Shown: positions 25,565 to 35,296 of the stretch, piece by piece
How the letters are laid out: each line of letters opens with the position of its first letter
Position numbering within the stretch: the first letter of the stretch is position 1
NCBI GenBank assembly: GCA_913056255.1
Contig: CAJXLN010000008.1
Coordinates: 1 to 64,000 of the forward strand
Length of the DNA stretch: 64,000 bases
From: an uncultured Thermotogae bacterium
GTDB lineage: Bacteria > Thermotogota > Thermotogae > Mesoaciditogales > Mesoaciditogaceae
Direction of reading: 5' to 3'
The notes under the pieces: model-generated
Told to the model about the DNA's origin: nothing
The model's database searches: none
What the model saw: only the letters and a program-made list of their open reading frames with translations
Made by a program: the position numbers and the translations under genes

Positions 25565-26011
25565 TTAGTTCTCGTTGAGTTCGTCTTCTACAAACTTCGA
25601 TACGTCGATCAGAACAAGAACTCTATTCCCTTTTTGGATTATACCTTTAAAGTACTTTGACTCTTCCGCTTTGATCGATGAATTCAAATCGGATGGATCA
25701 ACCCACATAACTTCGGTTACACCATCTACAAGGAATCCTATCTCGTTTTTATCTACTTTTGTGACGATCACATCTGCTTCTTCATCATTTTCCACATTAA
25801 TGTTAAGAATATTTTTCAGTTTTATGACTGGAACGATCCTTCCTCTGAGATTCATTACTCCTTTAATAAAATCTTTAGAGTTCGGAACGGACGTGATATC
25901 AGTTTTTTCAACGATCATCTCGATTATCCCAATATCAATTGCGTACTCATGATCCCCGAATTTGATCCCTAACACTTCAAATGGACGTTCAAGTTGTTTT
26001 AAAGCCACCAT
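25565..26011 (-). CDS. cheW: Chemotaxis coupling protein CheW
   Basis: 148 residues, the two beta-barrel CheW fold with IDIGIIEMIVEK, KGVMNLRGRIVPVIKLK and GFLVDGVTEVM. It links CheA to chemoreceptors. No receptor gene is in this window. ATG 26011 lies just after GAGGTGA; a GTG at 26017 overlapping the cheA stop codon is an alternative start. Confidence 0.95.
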   Translation of the reverse strand: MVALKQLERPFEVLGIKFGDHEYAIDIGIIEMIVEKTDITSVPNSKDFIKGVMNLRGRIVPVIKLKNILNINVENDEEADVIVTKVDKNEIGFLVDGVTEVMWVDPSDLNSSIKAEESKYFKGIIQKGNRVLVLIDVSKFVEDELNEN

Positions 26012-26013
26012 TC

Positions 26014-28059
26014 TCACCTCTCAAGTGCCTTTTGAACAAGGGAAGGTACATCAATTATGAGAGCTATGGAGCCATTTCCAAGTATGGCGCCACCGCTAAA
26101 TTCTTTTGTTTCTCTGAAAAGCTTGCCAAGAGCTTTAATAACTATATCCTGTTGACCTATAAGTTTGTCAACAATAAAACCATACTTTCTGGATTTGTAA
26201 TTCGTAACGACTAATTCAGATTGCCCATCGAAGCTCTCTGCACCAAAATAAGAACGCAAGTCCACTACCGGAACGATCTCACCCCGTATGATCGCGGTTT
26301 TTCTTCCTTCAACATCTTTTATATCACTCTCTTTTAAAGAAAGCGTACTATCTATCGCGGATATTGGTATGGCATAAACGAATTTGTCAACTTCAACGAG
26401 TAAAGCTTGAATGATTGAGAGGGTAAGTGGAAGTCGTAGAATGACATTTGTGCCCTTTCCCTCTACACTTTCAATATACACAGAGCCATTCAAAGACTCT
26501 ATGACCTTTTTCACAACGTCCATTCCCACACCACGACCAGATATTTCCGTAGAATTTTCATTCGTTGAAAATCCCGGAGCAAATGTAAGATTCAAGATCT
26601 CCTCCTGACTCATCGTGGCCACTTCATATTCCTGTATAATTCCTTTATTCAAAGCTTTGCGGATGATCTTCTCTTTATTGAAACCGCGCCCATCGTCGCT
26701 AACTTCTATGACAACACTATCACCTTCTTGTCTGGCTGAGAGGGTCACTTTACCAACTGGCGGCTTACCAGCACCTATTCTTTCTTTTTCTGATTCTATT
26801 CCATGATCTATGGAGTTTCTTATCATGTGAACAAGCGGTTCTCCAATTTCATCCGCAACTGCTCTATCAAGTTCAGTATCCCTTCCTTCGATCACGAAAT
26901 TTATTTTCTTACCGAGGTTCTTTGAAAGATCCCTGACCATTCTTGGAAATCTATCAAAAACAAACGACACAGGTATCATCCTGATTTGCATGACTGTACT
27001 CTGTAAATCGAGTGTTATTCTGGCAAGTTGGGAAAGACTCTCGTCCACTTCTTTTATCTTGTACTTTTTCAACGTTTCTTCAATTCTGCTTCTACTGATC
27101 ACCAATTCTGCCATAAGATTCATAAGAGTATTCAGTTTTTCAACGTCCACTCTCACACTCTGTGTGAGTTTGACACGCCGCTTATCCGCTTTGCTTTGCA
27201 CTTTTTCCTTCTCTTCTTTTTGAACTGATTCAGGATGCGGATTCTCTTTCTTTTCTTGTTCCTCGCTCTTTTTATCTTCAAAAGGTTTGATGGTAACTTT
27301 TTGAACTTCAGAAACATTGATAACGAGATCATGAAGCTCATCCATTTTCATGGGAGTTATGGTAACAAGTCTAACATTCGTTTCAAAATTTTCCTTTTCT
27401 ATTTCCTCAACAGGTGGATCGGAATAAATAACCTGCCCGCCATTTTCCTCTATTTTGTGAAAAACTATGTACATTCTTGCGGATTTCATCACGGAATCCT
27501 TCATAAGCTCCACGTTTAAATCGTAGACATTCAAACCTTTTTGCATGGCTTTTTGTGCAACATCTCTGACGGCATCTGAAAAAACAACATCACTTTCTGA
27601 TTCCGAACTTTCCGATTCTGAACTCTCTTTCACATCGTCCTTCGATGGACTGGAGCTGGCCTTTTCTCCCTTTTCAGAAGATTCAGGTTTGTTGGATATC
27701 ATGTTTAAAATTTCTTCCACGTTCAAATCCGAATCGTCTCCACCATTCTCAATGCTGAGTATCACTTCATCGAGTTTGTCTATTCCCATAAAGAGCAAGT
27801 CGATGAGATTTTCAGTAAGCTTCGCCTTTCCGCTTCTTACCGAGTCAAGCAAGTTTTCCAATGCATGGCACATTTTAGACATTTTCCCAAAACCCATCGT
27901 AGCGGCTGAACCTTTGAGCGTGTGCATCAAGCGAAATATCTCGTCAATGGCATCTTTGGAACTCATATTCGATTCAAGTTCCATGACGGCATTGTTTAAA
28001 GCTTGGATGTTTTCTTTAGATTCTTCGACAAAAACTCCAAGGTATTGGCTCATATCCAC
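26014..28059 (-). CDS. cheA: Chemotaxis histidine kinase CheA
   Basis: About 681 residues from GTG 28059 (preceded by AAGGGGTG); upstream in-frame codons are less likely to be translated. Domains in order: HPt with the phospho-His in [13 protein letters not shown], a P2-like domain for CheY, a dimerisation domain ([20 protein letters not shown]), the HATPase with [18 protein letters not shown] and GRGVGMDVV, and the C-terminal CheW-like domain. First gene of cheA-cheW-cheY-fliO-fliP. Confidence 0.96.
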   Translation of the reverse strand: MDMSQYLGVFVEESKENIQALNNAVMELESNMSSKDAIDEIFRLMHTLKGSAATMGFGKMSKMCHALENLLDSVRSGKAKLTENLIDLLFMGIDKLDEVILSIENGGDDSDLNVEEILNMISNKPESSEKGEKASSSPSKDDVKESSESESSESESDVVFSDAVRDVAQKAMQKGLNVYDLNVELMKDSVMKSARMYIVFHKIEENGGQVIYSDPPVEEIEKENFETNVRLVTITPMKMDELHDLVINVSEVQKVTIKPFEDKKSEEQEKKENPHPESVQKEEKEKVQSKADKRRVKLTQSVRVDVEKLNTLMNLMAELVISRSRIEETLKKYKIKEVDESLSQLARITLDLQSTVMQIRMIPVSFVFDRFPRMVRDLSKNLGKKINFVIEGRDTELDRAVADEIGEPLVHMIRNSIDHGIESEKERIGAGKPPVGKVTLSARQEGDSVVIEVSDDGRGFNKEKIIRKALNKGIIQEYEVATMSQEEILNLTFAPGFSTNENSTEISGRGVGMDVVKKVIESLNGSVYIESVEGKGTNVILRLPLTLSIIQALLVEVDKFVYAIPISAIDSTLSLKESDIKDVEGRKTAIIRGEIVPVVDLRSYFGAESFDGQSELVVTNYKSRKYGFIVDKLIGQQDIVIKALGKLFRETKEFSGGAILGNGSIALIIDVPSLVQKALER

Positions 28060-28156
28060 AACAAACACACCCCTTTTCCCAAAAATCAAATTGGGCTTTC
28101 ACTTAGTTTAAATTAAAACCTTCTTTTTAAGCGTGTGCAATTTCTTGAACATTATA

Positions 28157-28906
28157 TCATCTTACGAGAAAATTGGAAAGTTCCACAAAATTGTCCACTG
28201 ACAGTTCTTCGGCTCTTGCTTTTTCTGAAATTCCATTCTTTTTCAAAAAATAGGTCAGATCATTTAAACCCTTCAAGTTGTTCTTCAGCGTTTTTCTTCT
28301 GTGTGAGAAAGAAAGACGAACGATTTTATCAAGAAGTTTTTCATCCTTAACAAGTGAAAGCCATCGATTCGTTTGGGTTATTTTCAGTACAGTCGAATCC
28401 ACATTCGGAATGGGAAAAAACGCGTTGCGATCTACATCGAAAAGTTTCTTGACATCTGCTCTTAAAGCCACAAATACGCTAAGAGAGCTGTATGCTTTCG
28501 TCCTTGGCTTGGCAAAAAGTCTCTGAGCATATTCCCTTTGTATCATAATGGTTATGGAAGGAATTTGCATTTTAAAGAGTTTTTTCAGTATTGGAGTGGA
28601 GATGTTGTAAGGTATGTTGGAAACACATTTGTCTACTTTTATTCGTTCGTTAAAACTCAAAAAATCCTGGAAAATGAACTTCACTCTTTGACCATTGAAT
28701 TTCTTTTTCAATCCTTCGAAGAGATCACGATCTATTTCGAAAGATATGAGATTTGCACCCTTTTCAAGCAACGCCTCCGTTAGTATCCCTTTGCCTGCCC
28801 CTATTTCAAGGATCGTTTCACCTTGAGATACATCGGATTCCTCAACCATTCTTCTTGCTATGTATGGATCTGTCAAAAAAACCTGTCCAAAACGTTTTTT
28901 GGGCAA
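28157..28906 (-). CDS. rsmA: 16S rRNA (adenine1518/1519-N6)-dimethyltransferase
   Basis: 249 residues from TTG 28906, chosen because GGAGTG stands 8 bases upstream and KKRFGQVFLTD is the normal N-terminus; longer in-frame readings run into the tRNA-Ser gene. SAM-binding motif I EIGAGKGILTEAL, SNIPYNISTPIL and the C-terminal small domain are intact. It dimethylates two adenosines in helix 45 of 16S rRNA. It sits directly downstream of tRNA-Ser and its terminator. Confidence 0.93.
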   Translation of the reverse strand: MPKKRFGQVFLTDPYIARRMVEESDVSQGETILEIGAGKGILTEALLEKGANLISFEIDRDLFEGLKKKFNGQRVKFIFQDFLSFNERIKVDKCVSNIPYNISTPILKKLFKMQIPSITIMIQREYAQRLFAKPRTKAYSSLSVFVALRADVKKLFDVDRNAFFPIPNVDSTVLKITQTNRWLSLVKDEKLLDKIVRLSFSHRRKTLKNNLKGLNDLTYFLKKNGISEKARAEELSVDNFVELSNFLVR

Positions 28907-28924
28907 TTTCTCTACACTCCTATC

Positions 28925-28946
28925 AAAAAAGGGGCCTTTAAGCCCC
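28925..28946 (-). terminator. Terminator between tRNA-Ser and rsmA
   Basis: On the minus strand GGGGC and GCCCC close a short loop, followed by TTTTTT. The rsmA Shine-Dalgarno begins only a few bases later, so rsmA is expressed by readthrough or the element acts as an attenuator. Confidence 0.75.
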
Positions 28947-28952
28947 CAGTGT

Positions 28953-29042
28953 TGGCGGAGAGAGTGGGATTTGAACCCACGGAGCAGTTTCCCGCTCATA
29001 CGCTCTCCAGGCGTACGCCTTCGACCTCTCGGCCATCTCTCC
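28953..29042 (-). tRNA. tRNA-Ser (anticodon GGA)
   Basis: 90 bases, with the long variable arm of class II tRNAs. The acceptor GGAGAGA pairs with TCTCTCC, the discriminator is G and CCA is encoded. The anticodon stem TACGC/GCGTA is perfect around the loop CTGGAGA, giving anticodon GGA. The T-loop region GGGTTCAAATCCC is present. Confidence 0.96.
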
Positions 29043-29076
29043 GAATGTCAACCACATTTCAACTATGACGATGTTG

Positions 29077-29105
29077 ATTATACCTGAAAGGGAGTTTTTA
29101 GTCAA
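29077..29105 (-). promoter_or_regulatory. Promoter of the tRNA-Ser-rsmA unit
   Basis: On the minus strand TTGACT (29100-29105), a 17-base spacer and TATAAT (29077-29082). Transcription would begin about 27 bases before the tRNA. Confidence 0.85.
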
Positions 29106-29129
29106 GTAAACCTACTGTATCAAAAAAGA

Positions 29130-30074
29130 CTACACTGATACAAATTCAGCCACAAGTTTGATACTTTTTTTGACTGCCGGTGTTTTGAAAACCTTAGCCG
29201 TGTCGTCCAATCTTATAAGCCATCCATCTTTTTGGCGTTTCACCAAAAGGTAGTACATCTGGGAGAAATTGTCATCCGTGGCTACGACCTTTATGAGATA
29301 TCCATATTTTCCCTCAAAAATTCCCTTGAATTGAACGATCGAACCTGAATCCCTTAATTTACTCACAGAGAGTTCTTTGAGCTTTTCAAAATTCAGTTCT
29401 TTTAGGTGCGCATGCGGCACATAGCATCCCTCCAGAATTCTTTTCAATTCAAAATGACGTGGATGTACAACTATTGACCATGATTTCTTTCCAAAACTCT
29501 CCCACTTTCTTCCGTATTTCGTCGCTTTTATTGGTTTGAGCTGATGAACATCAAATGGTATTTCGAGTCGCTCCATGTTCTTCTCCGTCCACTTCAAATA
29601 ATATTGATCGTCTGTAACTATGACGAATTTGCCATGAAGTTTCAAAACAGTTGCCACACTCTTCAGAAAGTCATCTCCGAAAAGCCTACGCTTCGACTGA
29701 GATGCTTTCGGCCACGGGATTGGATAGAAAGCGAGAATGAGATCCACACTCCTGTCAGAAAAGATTTCACGAATCAAGAATCTGGCATCTCCCTTGATAA
29801 ATTTGATGTTTTTCAATCCAAGCTTGCCAGAACGTATAGAGGCTTTTTCACACGAAATTTCCGAATTTTCAATTCCCACGAAAAAGTCCTTCGACCTTAC
29901 TTTTGCCATACGTGTTATGAGCTCGCCATTGCCAAACCCCACTTCAACTACGAGCTTTCTTCCAATGTTCCAATCAATTGGCATTGGAGAGTCCGACAAT
30001 TCGAGAATGTAATTTTCAAGAAATCTGGTATTCTTCGAAGCTTTGGAGACGATAGAGTTTTGCGTATATCCCAT
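29130..30074 (-). CDS. trmB: tRNA (guanine46-N7)-methyltransferase
   Basis: 314 residues. The SAM-binding EVGFGNGELITRMA, GIENSEISCEKA, the catalytic stretch LILAFYPIPWPKASQSKRR and the TKYGRKWESFGK block identify TrmB. A C-terminal extension of about 100 residues beyond the usual 210 is present, as in Thermotoga-type TrmB. The first 59 bases overlap the end of the upstream ABC-transporter gene; no later start codon fits the N-terminus. Confidence 0.88.
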   Translation of the reverse strand: MGYTQNSIVSKASKNTRFLENYILELSDSPMPIDWNIGRKLVVEVGFGNGELITRMAKVRSKDFFVGIENSEISCEKASIRSGKLGLKNIKFIKGDARFLIREIFSDRSVDLILAFYPIPWPKASQSKRRLFGDDFLKSVATVLKLHGKFVIVTDDQYYLKWTEKNMERLEIPFDVHQLKPIKATKYGRKWESFGKKSWSIVVHPRHFELKRILEGCYVPHAHLKELNFEKLKELSVSKLRDSGSIVQFKGIFEGKYGYLIKVVATDDNFSQMYYLLVKRQKDGWLIRLDDTAKVFKTPAVKKSIKLVAEFVSV

Positions 30075-31962
30075 TTTCCTTCATCAACTCCTCATGACTG
30101 CCCTCTTCTACTATTTCACCATCGCTTATTACCACAATTCTGTCAACATTTCTAATCGTCGAAAGTCTATGTGCTATGAGCACCGTCGTTCTGTTCAACG
30201 TGAGTTTTTGAATGGCATGCTGAATCATAGACTCCGTCTCGACATCGACATTGCTGGTGGCTTCATCCATTATCACAACCTCAGGTTTTCTCACGAATAC
30301 ACGTACGATAGAGATAAGCTGTCTTTGGCCTGTAGAAAGATTAGTCCCGCTTTCTCTCACCTTTGTATCCACACCATTTGGAAGGGAATTCACGAATTTT
30401 TCAAGTTCAAGATCGTGAATTGCCTTCAAGACCGTATCACGTGATATTCTCTTATCCCACAGTGTGATATTCTCAAGGACAGTGCCAGAAAACAGCATCA
30501 CTTCTTGAAGAACTACGTTGACTTTAGTTCTCAGCTCTTCAATTGGGCATTTTTTTAGTTCCACTCCTCCGATTTTAACACTTCCACTTGAATAGTCGTA
30601 AAGCCCTGTCAAAATGGAGGATATCGTGGATTTCCCAGCACCTGTATGTCCCACTATTGCGATTTTTTCTCCACTCTTAACGTTCAGTGAAATTCCCTTC
30701 AGTGTCCATTCATCACTGTTGTAGGAAAACCAAAGGTTATCGATAACGATTTCACCGGAAAGAATACGTGCGCTTGATTTAGTAGGCCTTTGTGGAAGTG
30801 GTATATTCAAAAGTCCGCGTATTCTCTCAACGGAAACCATGGTAGACTGAAGGTTAGAAAAATTTTGAGCCATGTCATTTATGGGTTGGAAAATCATTCC
30901 AATGTACGTGATGAAGGCAAAAAGTGTCCCTATCTCAACGTTTCCAGCTATAATGGCATGTGCTCCGAACCAAACAAGTAGTGTAATGGCGAAGTACCTC
31001 GTGAAACTTGTTATCGGTCTGAAAATGGCATTAACGAGTATCATTTTCAATGTCGAGTGATAATAGTTATCGTTGATCTTATAAAATTCACGCGATTTTT
31101 CGATTTCTCTGTTGAACAGAAAAATCACCATTATCCCACTTATGTGTTCTGCCAAAAAGGCATTGACGGCTGCGAGCTTCGCCCTAATAACACGATAAAT
31201 CTTTCTTGAAAAAAACCTGAACAGATACGTGATCAACACAACCGCTAAAAAAACGGGGAGAACTACCAAAAAGAGATACCTATTCATGGTAAAGAGTACA
31301 TACAAAATTCCAATTATGAGAAAGGTATCTTTGAATATTGAAACCAATATTTTTGAGAACATGTCGTTTAAATTCTGAGTATCGTTGGTTACACGTGTTA
31401 CAAGCCTACCACTGATATTCGAATCAAAAAACTTCATAGGTTGTCTCAAAATATGATCGAAAAGTACATTTCGCACATCGTTAACGGTTTTTATAGCCAC
31501 CATTTGAGACGTCCACACTTGGGCATAGGAAGCGAAGAATATGATCAGATAGATGATGAAAATCTCGATCGCTATCATGACGACACCATTTATCTTCATA
31601 CTTTTTATGTCTTTTGCGCTAACTGGATATTCATGCCCCTCGCCTTTGATGAACGTTTTACTTCCTTCGTGGATCAATTTGTACTTTCCATTTAGTGACG
31701 GAATGAAATAAGTTGATCCGGATCTAATGGATCCCTGAGATGGGACCTGAGTTGTAGAATAATTGGTGGGGTAAAGATAAAGATTTATGGCATTTTTACT
31801 CAAATAAGGAGGAATGAGATTCATGAAGCTTGCAAACATCATGAGTGCAATCGATAAACTCAGTATTTTCCAATAGGGTTTAACGTGTTTGAAAATCCAA
31901 GAAAATAATTTCAAATTTTCAAGAAATGATACGTTGTATTCTTCTTTTTCAGCTTTGCCCAT
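30016..31962 (-). CDS. ABC exporter (permease fused to ATPase), half-transporter
   Basis: 648 residues: six membrane helices (about 30-370, with a 70-residue extracytoplasmic loop after the first helix) and an ATPase domain with Walker A GHTGAGKST, signature LSTGQRQL, Walker B EVVIMDEATSN and the H-loop AHRLST. Likely pairs with the second half-transporter at 33581-35296 across dnaA to form a heterodimeric exporter of the TM287/288 type. It shares one base with dnaA and overlaps trmB. Substrate unknown. Confidence 0.9.
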   Translation of the reverse strand: MGKAEKEEYNVSFLENLKLFSWIFKHVKPYWKILSLSIALMMFASFMNLIPPYLSKNAINLYLYPTNYSTTQVPSQGSIRSGSTYFIPSLNGKYKLIHEGSKTFIKGEGHEYPVSAKDIKSMKINGVVMIAIEIFIIYLIIFFASYAQVWTSQMVAIKTVNDVRNVLFDHILRQPMKFFDSNISGRLVTRVTNDTQNLNDMFSKILVSIFKDTFLIIGILYVLFTMNRYLFLVVLPVFLAVVLITYLFRFFSRKIYRVIRAKLAAVNAFLAEHISGIMVIFLFNREIEKSREFYKINDNYYHSTLKMILVNAIFRPITSFTRYFAITLLVWFGAHAIIAGNVEIGTLFAFITYIGMIFQPINDMAQNFSNLQSTMVSVERIRGLLNIPLPQRPTKSSARILSGEIVIDNLWFSYNSDEWTLKGISLNVKSGEKIAIVGHTGAGKSTISSILTGLYDYSSGSVKIGGVELKKCPIEELRTKVNVVLQEVMLFSGTVLENITLWDKRISRDTVLKAIHDLELEKFVNSLPNGVDTKVRESGTNLSTGQRQLISIVRVFVRKPEVVIMDEATSNVDVETESMIQHAIQKLTLNRTTVLIAHRLSTIRNVDRIVVISDGEIVEEGSHEELMKENGIYAKLYRLQSFEEYQIS

Positions 31963-33305
31963 TAGCTTACCGATTTTTCGCTTTCTGTGTGAAGAAGTTT
32001 CTGAAGGATCGATATCTTCTCTCTTATTTTAGAATTTCCCTTCCGGAGTGACTCATCGACTTTTTTATACGCGTACATAACCGACGAATGATCCCTTCCA
32101 AACCATTTTCCAAGCTCGGAAAAGGTCTTGTGCATATATTTTCTGGCAAAATACATGCCTACTTGTCTTGCCGATGAGAGCCTGGCCGTTCTCAATTTTG
32201 CGTCCAGTTCTGCTGGAAGTACATCAAAAACACTTGACAATGCTTGAAAGAATCTCTCTTTCTCCGAATTTCCAACTCTAACAGGTGTACGCTTTCCCAC
32301 AACGTCTTTGACAACATCCGAGATCAGAGAGTTATTCACAGTTCTTTTGACACTTTTGAAAACGAGTTTTGTCACTATTCCTTTGATCGTTCGTATGTTA
32401 TCGGAAGACATTGCTATTTCCTTTGCCATATCATTAGTTAAGAGTATTCCATTCCTTTTTGCAAAGGTTCGTGCGATCTGCATTCCAGTCTCTATGTCAG
32501 GCTTGTAGACTTTTACAACAAGTCCCATTTGAAAACGTGAAACCAAACGAGGTTGAAATTCAGACAATTGCGTAGGTGTCCGATCGCTACAGAGAACTAT
32601 TTGTTTGGAATGATCTATCAAATGATTAAGAGTGTGAAAAAGTTCTGATTGTATTCCGTTTTTCCCTATCAGAAATTGGATGTCATCTATTATCAACACA
32701 TCTATTTTTTCTCGAAAAGACTTCCTGAATTCCTGTGTTGTTCCACTCCTTATAGACATGACGAGATCGTTCATGAATTTCTCTGCAGTTACGTACAGTG
32801 CACGCATATCAGGGCTGTTTTTCAAAATGTAGTTACCCATAGAATGAAGAAGATGCGTTTTTCCAAGACCTACCCCACCGTATATGAAAAATGGATTCAT
32901 CTTACTCAAATTCTTGGCCACCTCGAGTGCTCCATCGTAAGCTTCTTCGTTGAATGGACCAACCACAAAATTTTCAAAGGTATACTCTTTGTTAAATTCA
33001 CTAAAAACAACGGGACGTTTTCTGATCAAGCGTTCCTTCTTCTTTTCCTTTGTCTGGAAAGATTTATCAGCCATTTCATCTTCTATGACGTATGGGATAT
33101 TCTTTCCCAAAACTTCTCGTATGGCTTCTTTAAACTTTTTATCGTATTTTTGACTAAGCCAATCTTTTATGAAAAGATTCCCAACGGTGAAAACGATCAA
33201 CGTATCCGTTGTGGATTTCACACTGAAGGTGCCGAACCACATTTCCCACGATTTTTTAGATATTTTGGATTTTAAAGCCGTAATGAGCTCTTTGGATACT
33301 TCCAT
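31962..33305 (-). CDS. dnaA: Chromosomal replication initiator DnaA
   Basis: 447 residues with the four DnaA domains: the N-terminal KH-like domain (about 1-75), a linker, the AAA+ domain with Walker A GGVGLGKTH (143-151), VLIIDDIQF and the box VII arginine region, and the C-terminal HTH with the DnaA signature GRDHSSVMYAYKKV. The gene is embedded between two ABC exporter genes rather than next to dnaN or rpmH. The 275 bases upstream contain no visible cluster of DnaA boxes. Confidence 0.97.
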   Translation of the reverse strand: MEVSKELITALKSKISKKSWEMWFGTFSVKSTTDTLIVFTVGNLFIKDWLSQKYDKKFKEAIREVLGKNIPYVIEDEMADKSFQTKEKKKERLIRKRPVVFSEFNKEYTFENFVVGPFNEEAYDGALEVAKNLSKMNPFFIYGGVGLGKTHLLHSMGNYILKNSPDMRALYVTAEKFMNDLVMSIRSGTTQEFRKSFREKIDVLIIDDIQFLIGKNGIQSELFHTLNHLIDHSKQIVLCSDRTPTQLSEFQPRLVSRFQMGLVVKVYKPDIETGMQIARTFAKRNGILLTNDMAKEIAMSSDNIRTIKGIVTKLVFKSVKRTVNNSLISDVVKDVVGKRTPVRVGNSEKERFFQALSSVFDVLPAELDAKLRTARLSSARQVGMYFARKYMHKTFSELGKWFGRDHSSVMYAYKKVDESLRKGNSKIREKISILQKLLHTESEKSVS

Positions 33306-33479
33306 CTATATCCCTCTCTGTCTTTGTGGAGAATGAACTACCCTCAATTTTAGCTGTGGGCTTCCTGTTTCGTAGATCATCGTCTTCTTCTTGGAGACAG
33401 ACCTTACATGATTTCAGCAGGCTTGAATTCCGGAAGTCCAAGCTGCATGGTTGTGAATTTACATGTACATCATTCTCAT

Positions 33480-33499
33480 CTCTCCATTGAAATGGAGAG
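33480..33499. repeat. Perfect inverted repeat upstream of dnaA
   Basis: CTCTCCAT and ATGGAGAG around TGAA form a perfect 8-pair hairpin. It lacks an adjacent T-run on either side, so it is not an obvious terminator. On its minus-strand 3' side, a frame reads LGLPEFKPAEIM and, after stops, STKQEAHS, faintly like the end of an IS605-type TnpB; this could be the scar of an insertion sequence. Confidence 0.5.
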
Positions 33500-33580
33500 T
33501 CTTCCCGTTCCCGAGCATAAAAAAACCATTTCTATGATATCAAAAAAAGCGGCAACGATTTGCGAAATTATTGTAAAGAT

Positions 33581-35296
33581 TTAGGTACCTATTTCTCGTT
33601 CTATCTGTTGAATCATGAAAAGCCTGTAATAGAAGCCTTTTTTCTTCATAAGGCTGCTGTGATCTCCGAATTCCACTATTCTACCTTTATCCATCACGTA
33701 GATCTCGTCACTGTCCTTAATTGCAGCCAGATTGTGGGTGATCACGATCAGTGTTACATTATCCAATTGACTGTACAGATCTCTCAATATCATTGACGCC
33801 GTCTCGGAATCTACCGCGGATAACACATCATCCAGTATAACGATACGGGCGCTCTTAAAAATTCCTCTCGAAAGAGTGAGACGTTGTCGCTGTCCTCCTG
33901 AAAGTGTTACGCCTCGCTCTCCTACCATTGTGTCGTAGGATTTATCGAACTTAACAACTTCTTCATGAAAATGTGCGATCTTGGAAGCCTTTTCCACATC
34001 ATCGAAATGAAATTTCTCAACTCCAAAAGCGATGTTCCTCGTTACAGTACTGCTGAATAAAAATGTATCTTGTGGTACGAGCAACACGTGTTCCCTTAAG
34101 CTCTTCGTTTCTATATCGTTTATATCCATGTCACCGTAAAATATGTGTCCGTCCTCTACATCATAAAGCTTCACCAAAAGCTTTGCAAGGGTTGATTTGC
34201 CACATCCTATTTTACCAACAATGGCAACCCTTTGGCCTGTTTGAACGGACATGTTAACATCGTTCAATACTTTGGTATTTCCGTAGGAGAATTCCAACGA
34301 TTTCAACCTCAAAGCTCTGGGATCTTTGGGAAATTCTAAGCCATCGGAATTTCTCTCGGATTCGTTCATTATTGCCGATAACCTTTCCATCGACGCCCTA
34401 CCGCGCTGTAAGACATTTACAACGTATCCAAGTGCTATAAATGGCCATACTAGCATACCAAGATAGGAAATAAACGCGATAAAGCTGCCTAAGCTTACCG
34501 TGCCATTTACGACCATGCGCCCACCGTAGAACAAAGCTATAGATGTTGTGGCTGCCGCAAAAAAGTCGATTATTGGGTCGAAGATCGCGGAAACTTTAAG
34601 TAAAGATACGTTGTTCTGGACAAAACGATTGCATTCTTTTGAGAAAAGTTCTTCGAAATTTTTTTCCACTCCGTAAGATTTTATGGTTTTAACGTTGGAA
34701 AAACTTTCCTGAGCTCGCTCACTGATCGACGAAAAAGATTTCTGGACTTTTTTAAACCTTTTATGTATCTTTCTACCAAATGTCCATGATGAAAGTGCCA
34801 CAAATGGAATAGGGATAAGCGAAATAAGAACGAGTTTGTAACTCACAGTCGTGAGCATGCCAAAAAAAACAAATGCTGTCATCGCAACGGCATCTGTAGA
34901 CATCACCACGCCCTGACTCAAAGCCATACGTACAGCCATGATGTCATTGGTGAAATATGCCATAAGATCCCCCACCCCTCTGGTATCAAAAAAAGAGATT
35001 GGAAGTCTGAGCAATTTTTCAAAAAGATTTTGGTGGGCGTATTTTTCGAACTTTCTGGAGCCGCCTATTATGAGTATTCTCCAGAAAAAGCGACCAATCA
35101 TGACAGCCGTGGCTATTGCAAAAACGCCAAGAGTGTAATACAAAATGAGCTTCGTATTTACAGAAGGCTCAGTTAACAAATTGACCGTTTTTCCGATCAG
35201 CTTTGGAACTAAAATTTGTAGATAGTCTACGACTACCAAAAAAACAATTCCTAAAGCATACCTTTGCCAGTGACTCTTCAGGAAATCTTTTATCAA
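33581..35296 (-). CDS. ABC exporter (permease fused to ATPase), half-transporter
   Basis: 571 residues: six membrane helices (about 12-300) and an ATPase domain with Walker A GKIGCGKST, signature LSGGQRQRL, Walker B RIVILDDVLSA and H-loop THNLAA. The acidic residue after Walker B is Asp (LDD) instead of Glu, which in heterodimeric exporters marks a degenerate catalytic site. The partner at 30016-31962 has the normal DE pair, so the two probably assemble. The start overlaps the preceding phosphodiesterase gene by 4 bases. Confidence 0.9.
   Translation of the reverse strand: MIKDFLKSHWQRYALGIVFLVVVDYLQILVPKLIGKTVNLLTEPSVNTKLILYYTLGVFAIATAVMIGRFFWRILIIGGSRKFEKYAHQNLFEKLLRLPISFFDTRGVGDLMAYFTNDIMAVRMALSQGVVMSTDAVAMTAFVFFGMLTTVSYKLVLISLIPIPFVALSSWTFGRKIHKRFKKVQKSFSSISERAQESFSNVKTIKSYGVEKNFEELFSKECNRFVQNNVSLLKVSAIFDPIIDFFAAATTSIALFYGGRMVVNGTVSLGSFIAFISYLGMLVWPFIALGYVVNVLQRGRASMERLSAIMNESERNSDGLEFPKDPRALRLKSLEFSYGNTKVLNDVNMSVQTGQRVAIVGKIGCGKSTLAKLLVKLYDVEDGHIFYGDMDINDIETKSLREHVLLVPQDTFLFSSTVTRNIAFGVEKFHFDDVEKASKIAHFHEEVVKFDKSYDTMVGERGVTLSGGQRQRLTLSRGIFKSARIVILDDVLSAVDSETASMILRDLYSQLDNVTLIVITHNLAAIKDSDEIYVMDKGRIVEFGDHSSLMKKKGFYYRLFMIQQIEREIGT

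Noticed and set aside
28907-28999. Longer N-terminus for rsmA
   Set aside because: The extra codons would read through the terminator and part of tRNA-Ser; the TTG at 28906 has the proper Shine-Dalgarno.
33306-33580. Replication origin next to dnaA
   Set aside because: No repeated DnaA-box-like 9-mers or 12-mers and no clear AT-rich unwinding element were found by eye.
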